Of a stretch of DNA of 10,902 bases, positions 1-7,381 are shown piece by piece. The notes beneath the pieces are model-generated. The model ran no database searches. It saw only the letters and a program-made list of their open reading frames with translations, and had not been told where the DNA came from. The translations under genes were made by a program, and so were the position numbers. The stretch comes from Planctomycetaceae bacterium (GTDB lineage: Bacteria; Planctomycetota; Planctomycetia; Planctomycetales; Planctomycetaceae), in the NCBI GenBank assembly GCA_029259875.1, contig JAJDEK010000050.1:1-10902 (forward strand), in the 5' to 3' direction. The stretch's first letter is position 1. Each line of letters starts with the position of its first letter.

Positions 1-963
1 CGCGTTGAAATTGGTGATGATGCGATGCCTCAATACGGGATGCGCCACCGCCCGCACATCGTCTGTGCTGACATACATGCGTCCGTGTAGAATCGCCCGT
101 GCTTTCGCGCCTAGAATCAAGTTCTGGCTGGCGCGAGGTCCCGCACCCCAACTCACAAACTCGCGTATAAAGTCGGGAATATCGTTTGAGTTTGGGTCAT
201 CGCCTTTGCTGATGCGTGTCATGCGAGCAAATTGCATGGCATAGCGAATAATGTGATCAGCCACTGGCACTTTTCGAACGAGAGACTGAAACGATAACAG
301 CTCATCTAGTTCCAACACTTTTTTCACGGAATAGGAATCGTCAGATGTTGTCTGCCGTACGATCGCAAATTCTTCTTCTTCACTCGGATAATCAACTTTC
401 ACTTCAAACATGAAGCGGTCTAATTGGGCTTCGGGAAGAGGATAGGTCCCCTCTTGTTCAATCGGATTTTGTGTCGCTAATACAAAGAAAGGAACGGGGA
501 GTTTGTGTTTGCGTCCCCCCGCGGTTACCTGATGTTCCTGCATCGCTTCCAACAATGCGGCTTGTGTTTTGGGAGGTGTGCGGTTGATTTCATCAGCCAG
601 TACCACATTTGAAAACACAGGGCCTGGCAGAAATTTAAAATCGCGATTGCCAGTGCTTTTGTCTTCCTGAATCACATCGGTCCCAGTGATATCAGCGGGC
701 ATTAAATCGGGTGTAAACTGCACACGGTTGAAAGACAGATTCAAGGTATCAGCCAGAGTATGCACGATTAATGTTTTTGCCAGGCCAGGCACACCCACTA
801 ACAGGCAATGACCGCCCGCAAGCAGAGAGATCATTAGCTCTTCGACGACCTGTTGCTGCCCGATAATGACTCGGTTCACTTCCTGCATCAGTCGTTCGTA
901 TGCCTGATGCAATTTTTCAACGCCTTCCAGATCGGAAGATTCCAGCGTAGGATCACTGCTCAC
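1..963 (-). CDS. MoxR-family AAA+ ATPase, 3' end cut by window edge
   Basis: This is a cytoplasmic MoxR-type AAA+ ATPase, a family thought to act as chaperones that mature or activate partner proteins, often DUF58 or von Willebrand A proteins encoded next door. The 321 visible residues, read leftward, contain a Walker A of the MoxR form GVPGLAKT, then [13 protein letters not shown], a Walker B ([12 protein letters not shown]), sensor 1 (FFVLATQNP), the [11 protein letters not shown] segment with the arginine-finger region, and the C-terminal lid ending at RHRIITNF. Family members are usually about 320-350 residues, so only a short tail is missing. I chose the GTG at 963 because an in-frame TGA lies only seven codons upstream, no ATG lies between them, and the next in-frame ATG is well inside the conserved N-terminal helix. 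No convincing Shine-Dalgarno precedes the GTG. The hydrolase gene ends 106 bases upstream on the same strand. Partner genes, if any, lie beyond the left edge. Confidence 0.93.
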   Translation of the reverse strand, partial: MSSDPTLESSDLEGVEKLHQAYERLMQEVNRVIIGQQQVVEELMISLLAGGHCLLVGVPGLAKTLIVHTLADTLNLSFNRVQFTPDLMPADITGTDVIQEDKSTGNRDFKFLPGPVFSNVVLADEINRTPPKTQAALLEAMQEHQVTAGGRKHKLPVPFFVLATQNPIEQEGTYPLPEAQLDRFMFEVKVDYPSEEEEFAIVRQTTSDDSYSVKKVLELDELLSFQSLVRKVPVADHIIRYAMQFARMTRISKGDDPNSNDIPDFIREFVSWGAGPRASQNLILGAKARAILHGRMYVSTDDVRAVAHPVLRHRIITNFNA

Positions 964-1069
964 GATATCGTCAGTTTCTATTCAAAGAAATGAAAAACAC
1001 TCGCTCATCGTTACTACGTCTATTGTGACGAGCAGACACCAACCGATGCAAGGGTCTTTGCTGGTCTTC

Positions 1070-3178
1070 TTAGCTGTCGGCACCGATTGCTCCCCAAGGA
1101 GCAATTTGTGTAAGGTCTTTAGTTGACTTTAGTTCGGCATAGCAGTCTGGCATATCAAAGACTGTTAATGCGTTGGGGACCAGTGTCGATAAAGGCCAAT
1201 GATAGTGCTCCGTTTCTGCAATATCACTGAAGGATGTCAATGCGTTCTTTAGAGTAACCTGTTTGACCTGTGGAGAGAATAAGGCAGCAAAGGTTGCCGG
1301 TAACGCTCCCCAACCTCGGCCGATCAGATGAATTTCGGTATGTCCATTTGCCTTCAACCAGTCAAGCACGCGAAGGACATCGAATGTTTTTTGACCGATG
1401 TATGGTTCATCCAACATCACTGCATGCGCGGCATAGAAGTAATCACTGCCGTACGGAGTAAAGAAAGAATTGGCATTCGTTGTGTCAGGCAAAGACTCTC
1501 CAATGCCCCTCACATCGCAAGTATAAAGCACACGCTCTTTCTCTTTGCTGGCCTTTTTTAACAGTGGCTCTTCACGCAACTCTGCGTCGGACGAAATATG
1601 CGATACGTACAACGTTGCCGATTTACCCGCGTCCTGAGGAGGCCGTGAATAAAGTCGTTCATCAGAAACCCGGTACACCACGGCCTGAATCCCTGGTTCC
1701 GTCTCGACGGCATAGGTAATCGAGTATTTCAGTGGATAGTTCTTTCCTCCCCGATTTCGCAAAATTCGGTAATCGGGTGTGCCATCCAAATGCTTCAAGC
1801 GTAATGCTTCCGCCACGACTGATTTCAGCGCCGCACCGGATTTGGGTTTACGCTGCTTTGCCAGTTCTTGAGATCGTTCTGCAGTAAAGACATGCATTGG
1901 TTTAGAACCAGCATCAGTAACAGAACCTTTGGGGGTGCACCACAGTGTTTCATCTTTCTCGATGATCAGCTTTGGTTCTTTCGTTTCATTCGAAACTCTG
2001 GTTGCTTGATTAAACCACTCATACATGGCTTCACGATTTTCCTGCGAATACCCATGATAAGTCGGGCCGACAAAAAGCGAGATGTTCTCTTCTTTGCCAA
2101 GCAACTTGTAAAGTCGCTTCAATCTTACATATGCTTCTCGCGCTCCGCGAATATCGAAGAAATCTCGTTCTTTACTTAAGATACGTACTGGATTGGGAGC
2201 TTGCGCTGCTAAAAAGTCGGCATGGTCAAGTTCTAATGCTAACACCTTCGGTGGACATTGTTCGGTATCTGCGGGGAGCTCATTTTCCATGTTACGTCGA
2301 AACGTTGTGACAAAACAACTGGGAGCTGCCATCGTCCATCGCGGTTCCACACCACACAACCAGGTGGTCATTGTCCCCCCACCAGAATTACCGGTGACTC
2401 CTACTTGCTTTGGATCGACCTCTTTACGCGTTAATAGATAATCCAATGCACGAATGCCATCCCAGGCACGCCACATCGCAAGATTTTCGCCAATCAGAAA
2501 TTGTTGGTTGCCTCCATGTAGATGTTCGCGAACCCCGACGCCGATGGTCGATTTCAGATCGTCCCCACTATATTGAACTCGCTCTCCCTGACCGATGGGA
2601 TCATAGATCAGTACCACGTAGCCTTTTCTCGCCAGCCCTTGTGAAAACGACTGATAAGCAGTTTCGGCTTTTCCATTGTGTGAGTGACCGCAGGTCCCCA
2701 CAACACCCGGCATTGGTTGGTTGATGCCTTTGGGAATATAGAGGTTAGCAGTGACCAGAAAGCCGGGACGACTTTCAAAGATGATGTTTTCGATTCGGTA
2801 AGTGTCGCGTTCCGTTGTTTTGGTAATACGAGCTTTTAAAGGAGTACGTTTGGGGTTTGGTCCGAACGCTTCGCGAATTCGTTTTTGCACGGACTGTACA
2901 TATTCTTCTGCATCAGCTTTAGTCTTTAAGGAATCCAACCGCTTAACAGTTTTGGCTTCCTGTTCCCTGACGCGGCGGACAAAATACTCTTGTACCATCC
3001 GAGGGAAGCGATTCAACGTTTCTTTTTTTTGATCGGCGGAGGCAGGGGCTGCCACCAGCTCCTGAATTACTAGGTTTTCAAACAGACTCAAACCAGCCAG
3101 ACTAATCCCTCCTCTCTGTAAAAAAGAGCGTCGCGAGAGATTTTCGAACTGGTCAATCGACTGTTTTGAGCCCGACAT
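1070..3178 (-). CDS. Tat-exported tandem alpha/beta hydrolase (acetyl xylan esterase-like)
   Basis: This is probably a secreted serine hydrolase acting on an ester in the periplasm; the substrate is unknown. From the ATG at 3178 it is 702 residues. A Tat signal with SRRSFLQRGG around residues 15-24 precedes a short hydrophobic stretch. Unit 1 (about 70-400) is an AXE1/dienelactone-hydrolase-like domain with an oxyanion-side motif GTCGHSHNG, the nucleophile elbow GNSGGG (Ser265), candidate acids Asp339/Asp342 in RDFFDIRGA, and the likely catalytic His375 in PTYHGYS. Unit 2 (about 520-690) repeats the fold, with RGIGES and then GRGWG where GxSxG is expected, so it is probably non-catalytic. An open frame runs on to a GTG at 3250, but that GTG has no Shine-Dalgarno and would place a second hydrophobic segment before the Tat motif. 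The ATG at 3178 has AGGA nine bases upstream. Planctomycete genomes carry many such hydrolases. Superfamily is confident; specificity is not. Confidence 0.88.
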   Translation of the reverse strand: MSGSKQSIDQFENLSRRSFLQRGGISLAGLSLFENLVIQELVAAPASADQKKETLNRFPRMVQEYFVRRVREQEAKTVKRLDSLKTKADAEEYVQSVQKRIREAFGPNPKRTPLKARITKTTERDTYRIENIIFESRPGFLVTANLYIPKGINQPMPGVVGTCGHSHNGKAETAYQSFSQGLARKGYVVLIYDPIGQGERVQYSGDDLKSTIGVGVREHLHGGNQQFLIGENLAMWRAWDGIRALDYLLTRKEVDPKQVGVTGNSGGGTMTTWLCGVEPRWTMAAPSCFVTTFRRNMENELPADTEQCPPKVLALELDHADFLAAQAPNPVRILSKERDFFDIRGAREAYVRLKRLYKLLGKEENISLFVGPTYHGYSQENREAMYEWFNQATRVSNETKEPKLIIEKDETLWCTPKGSVTDAGSKPMHVFTAERSQELAKQRKPKSGAALKSVVAEALRLKHLDGTPDYRILRNRGGKNYPLKYSITYAVETEPGIQAVVYRVSDERLYSRPPQDAGKSATLYVSHISSDAELREEPLLKKASKEKERVLYTCDVRGIGESLPDTTNANSFFTPYGSDYFYAAHAVMLDEPYIGQKTFDVLRVLDWLKANGHTEIHLIGRGWGALPATFAALFSPQVKQVTLKNALTSFSDIAETEHYHWPLSTLVPNALTVFDMPDCYAELKSTKDLTQIAPWGAIGADS

Positions 3179-3187
3179 GCTGAATGA

Positions 3188-3191
3188 TCCT
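3188..3191 (-). promoter_or_regulatory. Shine-Dalgarno that fixes the hydrolase start
   Basis: On the minus strand AGGA lies nine bases before the ATG at 3178, whereas the upstream in-frame GTG at 3250 has nothing comparable. This, with the Tat motif falling at residues 15-24, decides the start. Confidence 0.55.
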
Positions 3192-3311
3192 GATGAAAAT
3201 AATATTAATGATGAAATTAGGAAAAATACTGAGTCATTGTATTTGAACACACGGAAATCAAGCTACTAAATAAAAATAATGATTGTGACATCCGTTGATT
3301 GTTGTCAAATC

Positions 3312-3343
3312 TTGGTTTTCTTTACAATCGACTCCTCTATAAT
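3312..3343 (+). promoter_or_regulatory. Candidate sigma-70 type promoter for the second MoxR gene
   Basis: A perfect TATAAT lies at 3338-3343. The best -35 match is TTGGTT at 3312-3317 with a long 20-base spacer, so only the -10 element is good. Use would give an untranslated leader of about 175 bases before the ATG at 3525. Planctomycete promoter consensus is poorly defined, so this is tentative. Confidence 0.35.
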
Positions 3344-3524
3344 GGAACTCATTCACACAATTGTACAGAATTATTTTGTTTGTTTTTTCATAATTCCATA
3401 TCAACTGTTAACTAAGTAAACTATTAGTTGAAATGAATCACAGATTTCTGTAATTCTGGACGTTTAAAACTTGATTTTTCTCCCCGCTGTTAAAGCAAAA
3501 ATTCCCTTCAGAAATGGATCTTAA

Positions 3525-4478
3525 ATGGAAGTTCGTTCCCAGCAACAAACGGAAAGTCTGGTCAAAACACTTCATGACAATATTTCCCGCGTATTAATTG
3601 GCAAACCAGAGGTCGTTCAGCTTGCTATTGTGACATTATTGGCGGAAGGTCATATTTTGATCGAAGATGCCCCTGGTGTGGGTAAAACTTCTCTGGCAAA
3701 AGCAATCGCGAAAAGTTTAGATTGTAATTACACGCGAGTTCAATTTACGCCGGATATGCTGCCTTCGGATATTCTGGGATCAAACGTTTTTCTACCCAAC
3801 CTGGGTGAATTTGAATTCCGAAAAGGTCCTATTTTTTCCAATATCCTCCTGGCAGATGAAATCAATCGCACACCTCCCCGTACGCAAAGTGCCCTGTTAG
3901 AAGCGATGAACGAAGGACAGGTGAGTGTCGAAGGACAGACCATTCAATTACAACCTCCCTTCTTCGTATTGGCCACACAAAATCCGTTTGAATTTGAAGG
4001 GACATACCCTCTGCCTGAAAATCAACTCGATCGCTTCATGATGTGTATTGATATCGGTTATCCCGAACGTTCAATTGAACGCGATGTATTAATTCAGCAT
4101 CGTTCTGGCGAACCTGTAGATACATTACAGCCGGTGTTGACGCTCAAAGAGTTAAGAGAAATGCAACAATCCGTGCGTAATGTGCGTGTCGATGATTCTT
4201 TGACCGACTATATCCTGGAGATTGTGGAAATCACCCGCAATCATCCGGAACTCACGCTAGGCGTTAGTACTCGAGGGGCCATTACATTTTCACGAGCTGC
4301 CCAAAGCAAAGCTTTTACAGAAGGGCGCGACTATGTGACACCTGATGACATCAAACAACTGGCAGTTCCCGTGCTAGCGCATCGGGTCATTACCAAATCT
4401 CTCGTACGCGAAAGCCAACGGGAACGTGCCACAGAAATCATTCGACAGATTCTACAACAGGCTACGGTTCCGGGATAA
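3525..4478 (+). CDS. MoxR-family AAA+ ATPase, complete, without neighbouring partner gene
   Basis: This is a complete 317-residue MoxR-type AAA+ ATPase, cytoplasmic, probably chaperone-like. Visible motifs are Walker A DAPGVGKT (48-55), QFTPDMLPSDILG (73-85), Walker [13 protein letters not shown] (107-118), sensor 1 ATQNP (150-154), YPLPENQLDRF with Arg170 in the finger region (161-171), and sensor 2 in STRGA (248-252). The C-terminal lid ends at AHRVITKS before a charged helix. The length is normal for the family. A TAA stop immediately precedes the ATG (3522-3524), so the start cannot lie further upstream; the Shine-Dalgarno is weak (GGA six bases before). Unlike most moxR genes, the next gene is not DUF58 or a vWA protein but a secreted thioredoxin fusion 198 bases away. 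The protein differs from the paralogue at 1-963 in its Walker A and in the segment after ILG, so the two look like members of different subfamilies rather than a recent duplication. Confidence 0.95.
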   Translation: MEVRSQQQTESLVKTLHDNISRVLIGKPEVVQLAIVTLLAEGHILIEDAPGVGKTSLAKAIAKSLDCNYTRVQFTPDMLPSDILGSNVFLPNLGEFEFRKGPIFSNILLADEINRTPPRTQSALLEAMNEGQVSVEGQTIQLQPPFFVLATQNPFEFEGTYPLPENQLDRFMMCIDIGYPERSIERDVLIQHRSGEPVDTLQPVLTLKELREMQQSVRNVRVDDSLTDYILEIVEITRNHPELTLGVSTRGAITFSRAAQSKAFTEGRDYVTPDDIKQLAVPVLAHRVITKSLVRESQRERATEIIRQILQQATVPG

Positions 4479-4580
4479 AATGGAGAAGCCGGTTTCTGAC
4501 AAGATCCATTGCTGTCATGCTGAAAATTTGCGGTTCTCACATTATTAAATAGTCGTCTGTAGTCATATTAGCTAAGATAC

Positions 4581-4620
4581 TGGTACCCAAGATCGGTAAA
4601 GCCGAGGTTTGGCAATACCA
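4581..4620 (+). repeat. Imperfect 13-bp inverted repeat, potential RNA hairpin
   Basis: TGGTA at 4581-4585 pairs with TACCA at 4616-4620, CCAA at 4587-4590 with TTGG at 4609-4612, and TCGG at 4593-4596 with CCGA at 4602-4605, around a five-base loop TAAAG. Small internal loops separate the three helices. No T run follows, so it is not a classical terminator. It sits about 55 bases before the fusion-gene start and could be a structured leader element. Confidence 0.5.
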
Positions 4621-4640
4621 CACATAGTCCGAAAATAGAG

Positions 4641-4665
4641 AGGGATGAGCCATCTGCACATCCCT
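4641..4665 (+). promoter_or_regulatory. Hairpin directly abutting the Shine-Dalgarno of the fusion gene
   Basis: AGGGATG at 4641-4647 and CATCCCT at 4659-4665 form a perfect 7-bp stem with an 11-base loop. The 3' arm ends one base before GGAGG. If it forms in the mRNA it would sit against the initiating ribosome and could modulate or protect initiation. The structure is visible; its function is inferred. Confidence 0.45.
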
Positions 4666-4670
4666 GGAGG
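4666..4670 (+). promoter_or_regulatory. Strong Shine-Dalgarno of the thioredoxin fusion gene
   Basis: GGAGG lies six bases before the ATG at 4677, the strongest ribosome binding site in the window, and supports that start. Confidence 0.7.
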
Positions 4671-4676
4671 AATAAA

Positions 4677-7307
4677 ATGGATTTGAACAAAAACTCAAAT
4701 TGGTGGTTTGCTTTGATTCTCACCACTTCTTTCATCAGTTCGAGTTGGAATCATCAAATGTTATCTGCCGATGACGGATCTGAAAAAACTTCAAAACAAA
4801 GTTCATCAGAGTCAACCGCCAAGCATAAAGAGACGCCCGCATTCACAAATCGACTGGCTAAAGAAACCAGTCCTTATCTGTTGCTCCACAAACATAACCC
4901 GGTGGACTGGTATCCCTGGGGGCCGGAAGCATTCGAAAAAGCAAAAAAGGAAAACAAAATTATTTTCCTCTCGGTCGGTTATTCCAGTTGCTATTGGTGC
5001 CACGTGATGGAGCGACTGGTTTTTGAAAATCCTCAGATTGCCGAGTATATGAACAAGCATTTTGTAAATATCAAGGTTGACCGGGAAGAACGTCCTGATA
5101 TCGACGATATTTACATGACTTCCTTAAGCGTTTACTTTCACCTGATCGGCGCTCCCTCCAATGGAGGCTGGCCATTATCGATGTTTCTGACTCCCAATCG
5201 AGAACCATTTGCAGGTGGCACCTATTTTCCTCCGACTGATCAGGGAGGGCAAATGAGTTTTCCTCGTGTACTGCAACGCGTGCATCAACTCTGGTCAGAG
5301 GATAAGAAACAAGTCAACCAGAGCGCGTCTATCATTGCTCGCGAAGTCGCTCGCCTGCAAAAAGAACAAGCGGCAACGGAAGTAATTGCGATCGAAAGCA
5401 AACTGGTGAAAGCCGGGGTAAGATCGATCAACGCAAGCTATGATGCTAAATTTGGTGGCATCGACTTTTCTGAGGTGAGCCCAAATTCTCCCAAGTTCCC
5501 GACTTCTTCAAAGCTGGCGCTGTTACAATACGATATCCAATCTCCTTCCAAAGACTCTACATCTGCAGAGTCCGCAAAAGTTCTAAATCACACACTCGAC
5601 GCGATGGCCAATGGTGGGATCTATGACCATCTTGGTGGCGGCTTTCATCGTTACAGCACGGACCGTTATTGGCATGTTCCTCACTTTGAAAAAATGCTGT
5701 ATGACAACGGGCAACTGGCCTCGCTCTATGCGAATGCTTTTGAGCAAACGGGAAACGTTCAATACAAGAGTGTCACCGAAGGCATCGTTGATTTTGTTCT
5801 GCGCGAACTCACTGACTCTCAAGGGGGTTTTTATTCTGCACTCGATGCAGAAACCGATGGTGTCGAAGGGAAGCATTATGCATGGTCTCAAGCAGAACTC
5901 AAGTCAATTCTTGGAGACGATTATACTCTGTTTGCAGAGTTCTATGGGTTGAATGAACCTGCTCGTTTCGAACACGGCTATGTATTACATCGCGTTACGT
6001 CGCTGAAAGAGCTTGCTGAAAAAAAGAATATGACTCCTGAACTGCTCGAAGCGAAACTCGCTAAGCTACGTCAAAAGTTACATACCACGCGCAGCAAAAG
6101 AAAGCCTCTTTTGAAAGACGATAAAATCCTGACTAGTTGGAATGGATTAATGATTGAAGGTATGGCGACTGCGGGCCGGGTTTTGAAACGTCCTGATTAC
6201 ACAAGGGCCGCTGAAAAAGCAGCGCAGTTTATTCTTGATCAAATGCGAGATGACAAGGGGCACCTGTATCGTAGCTATCGCACAGGTCAAGCACGATTGA
6301 ACGCTTATCTTGATGACTACGCTTTTCTGGTAAAAGGGCTGCTTGCTCTACATCAGGCTACAGGCAAACAACAATGGCTCGATCAGGCGCGTAGATTGAC
6401 TGATTTGCAGATTGAACTGTTTTGGGATCAGAAAGAGCATGGCTTCTTTTTCACCACACATGACCATGAGCAATTAATCGCACGTACCAAAAACGCTTAT
6501 GATGCAGCAATTCCATCTGGTAACAGTATCAGCACGCTTAATCTGATCGAATTGTCTGAGCTGACAAAGCAACCAAAGTACCGCGAATATGCAAATCAGA
6601 CGTTACAATTGTTCGGTAGAACCATCAAACGATATCCCGGCCGTTGCGCCCAACTGGTGCAGGCAGTCGGAGAATATATCGACTCGCCTCTCGCTCAAAG
6701 TCAGTCGGCGATTTCTATACCGGCGGGTGATTTTGCATTGATGCAAGACGTCCACCAACCAGCCGATGAGCAACTGGCAGCCGTGAATCCCGGCTTAGAG
6801 CTACTGATGGCAGCCGGCTTGGGACAAACGAACGAAAAGAAAAAACTAGTCTCTGCTAAAGCTTATCTCTCGGTCGATAAACTACCCGCAGGTAAAACTT
6901 GCCAAGTTGCGATTGTGTTAGCCATCGAGAAAGATTGGCACATCAATACGAATCCCTCAAGCCCCGATTTCCTGGTTCCTACGACTTTCACCATTAAATC
7001 AAACCAAAAAATAAAATTATCCAAAGTCAAATATCCTGCCGGTCATGCATTCCGTGTAACTGGTTTCGATGAACCACTTCAGGTTTATGAGAAACAGGCC
7101 ATTATTCGAGGCACACTTGAAGTTCCAGCCAACGCCGCTGGTAAAGAGGAAACTCTAGAACTCAAGATCAAATACCAAGCTTGCAATGATAAAACATGTA
7201 TTCGCCCTACTACAATCAGTCTTAAGGGAAAGTTTCAAATCGCCAAGCCTGGAGAACAAGTTAAACAGGTCAATCAGAAATGGTTCCAACCTACGGCAAC
7301 GAACTGA
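4677..7307 (+). CDS. Exported SSP411/YyaL-like thioredoxin-toroid protein fused to a DsbD-alpha-like domain
   Basis: This 876-residue protein probably works in redox chemistry outside the cytoplasm. A hydrophobic stretch at 9-24 looks like a signal peptide or anchor, followed by a Ser/Lys-rich linker. Residues about 55-215 are the DUF255/SSP411 thioredoxin-like domain, with [21 protein letters not shown] and the redox pair Cys105-Tyr-Trp-Cys108-His. Residues about 240-670 match the (alpha/alpha)6 toroid of the family ([12 protein letters not shown] at 318-329, HFEKMLYDN at 336-344, [12 protein letters not shown] at 481-492). Residues about 725-856 resemble the N-terminal domain of DsbD, with the pair YQACNDKTC (Cys836, Cys841). 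SSP411 proteins are normally about 600-700 residues, so the extra length is this fused domain. No DsbD transmembrane or gamma domain is present. Pyruvate kinase follows after 74 bases. The domain calls are firm; the function of SSP411 proteins is poorly established, and a sugar-binding role for the toroid is possible. Confidence 0.9.
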   Translation: MDLNKNSNWWFALILTTSFISSSWNHQMLSADDGSEKTSKQSSSESTAKHKETPAFTNRLAKETSPYLLLHKHNPVDWYPWGPEAFEKAKKENKIIFLSVGYSSCYWCHVMERLVFENPQIAEYMNKHFVNIKVDREERPDIDDIYMTSLSVYFHLIGAPSNGGWPLSMFLTPNREPFAGGTYFPPTDQGGQMSFPRVLQRVHQLWSEDKKQVNQSASIIAREVARLQKEQAATEVIAIESKLVKAGVRSINASYDAKFGGIDFSEVSPNSPKFPTSSKLALLQYDIQSPSKDSTSAESAKVLNHTLDAMANGGIYDHLGGGFHRYSTDRYWHVPHFEKMLYDNGQLASLYANAFEQTGNVQYKSVTEGIVDFVLRELTDSQGGFYSALDAETDGVEGKHYAWSQAELKSILGDDYTLFAEFYGLNEPARFEHGYVLHRVTSLKELAEKKNMTPELLEAKLAKLRQKLHTTRSKRKPLLKDDKILTSWNGLMIEGMATAGRVLKRPDYTRAAEKAAQFILDQMRDDKGHLYRSYRTGQARLNAYLDDYAFLVKGLLALHQATGKQQWLDQARRLTDLQIELFWDQKEHGFFFTTHDHEQLIARTKNAYDAAIPSGNSISTLNLIELSELTKQPKYREYANQTLQLFGRTIKRYPGRCAQLVQAVGEYIDSPLAQSQSAISIPAGDFALMQDVHQPADEQLAAVNPGLELLMAAGLGQTNEKKKLVSAKAYLSVDKLPAGKTCQVAIVLAIEKDWHINTNPSSPDFLVPTTFTIKSNQKIKLSKVKYPAGHAFRVTGFDEPLQVYEKQAIIRGTLEVPANAAGKEETLELKIKYQACNDKTCIRPTTISLKGKFQIAKPGEQVKQVNQKWFQPTATN

Positions 7308-7355
7308 ATTTGTTTCCCTGATGAAATATGTTGTGCATATGAGTATTTGTTATCG

Positions 7356-7375
7356 AAAGGAGTCCTTTTACAAGG
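7356..7375 (+). promoter_or_regulatory. Ribosome-binding region of pyruvate kinase
   Basis: A strong AAGGAG lies at 7357-7362 but is 19 bases from the ATG at 7382, too far for normal use, and its AAAGG can pair with CCTTT at 7364-7368. The weaker AAGG at 7372-7375 is six bases from the ATG and is the likelier functional site. No in-frame upstream start fits the strong site. Confidence 0.4.
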
Positions 7376-7381
7376 TTCATT

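Larger units (their letters stand above)
3179..3524. other. AT-rich divergent intergenic region
   Basis: This 346-base gap lies between the start of the leftward hydrolase gene and the start of the rightward MoxR gene, so both promoters should be here. It is visibly AT-rich, with T runs around 3380-3390. I see one perfect -10 hexamer on the plus strand (listed separately) and no convincing minus-strand promoter. A nested inverted repeat, CAACT at 3402-3406 with AGTTG at 3426-3430 and, offset inside it, AACTA with TAGTT, could be a weak operator or small hairpin. No open frame with coding character, RNA gene or mobile-element end is seen. Confidence 0.6.
4479..4676. other. Intergenic leader region with two potential hairpins
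   Basis: These 198 bases lie between the MoxR stop and the fusion gene start. The first half holds only a 22-codon frame starting at 4480, with no match to anything I recognise. The second half holds two inverted repeats, listed separately. I see no U-tract terminator and no convincing promoter, so it is open whether the fusion gene is co-transcribed with moxR. Confidence 0.55.

Noticed and set aside
4480-4548. A 22-codon frame starting right after the moxR stop, possibly a remnant of a DUF58 partner
   Set aside because: It is too short, and the translation shows nothing resembling the start of a DUF58 protein.
4581-4676. A c-di-GMP-I or other known riboswitch before the fusion gene
   Set aside because: AAAGCC is reminiscent of the GEMM core, but the second conserved helix and the tetraloop-receptor elements are not visible.
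5583-5952. Overlapping frames of 102 (minus) and 113 (plus, other frame) residues inside the thioredoxin fusion gene
   Set aside because: They cover the conserved toroid motifs of the real gene, have no convincing start signals and no family resemblance.
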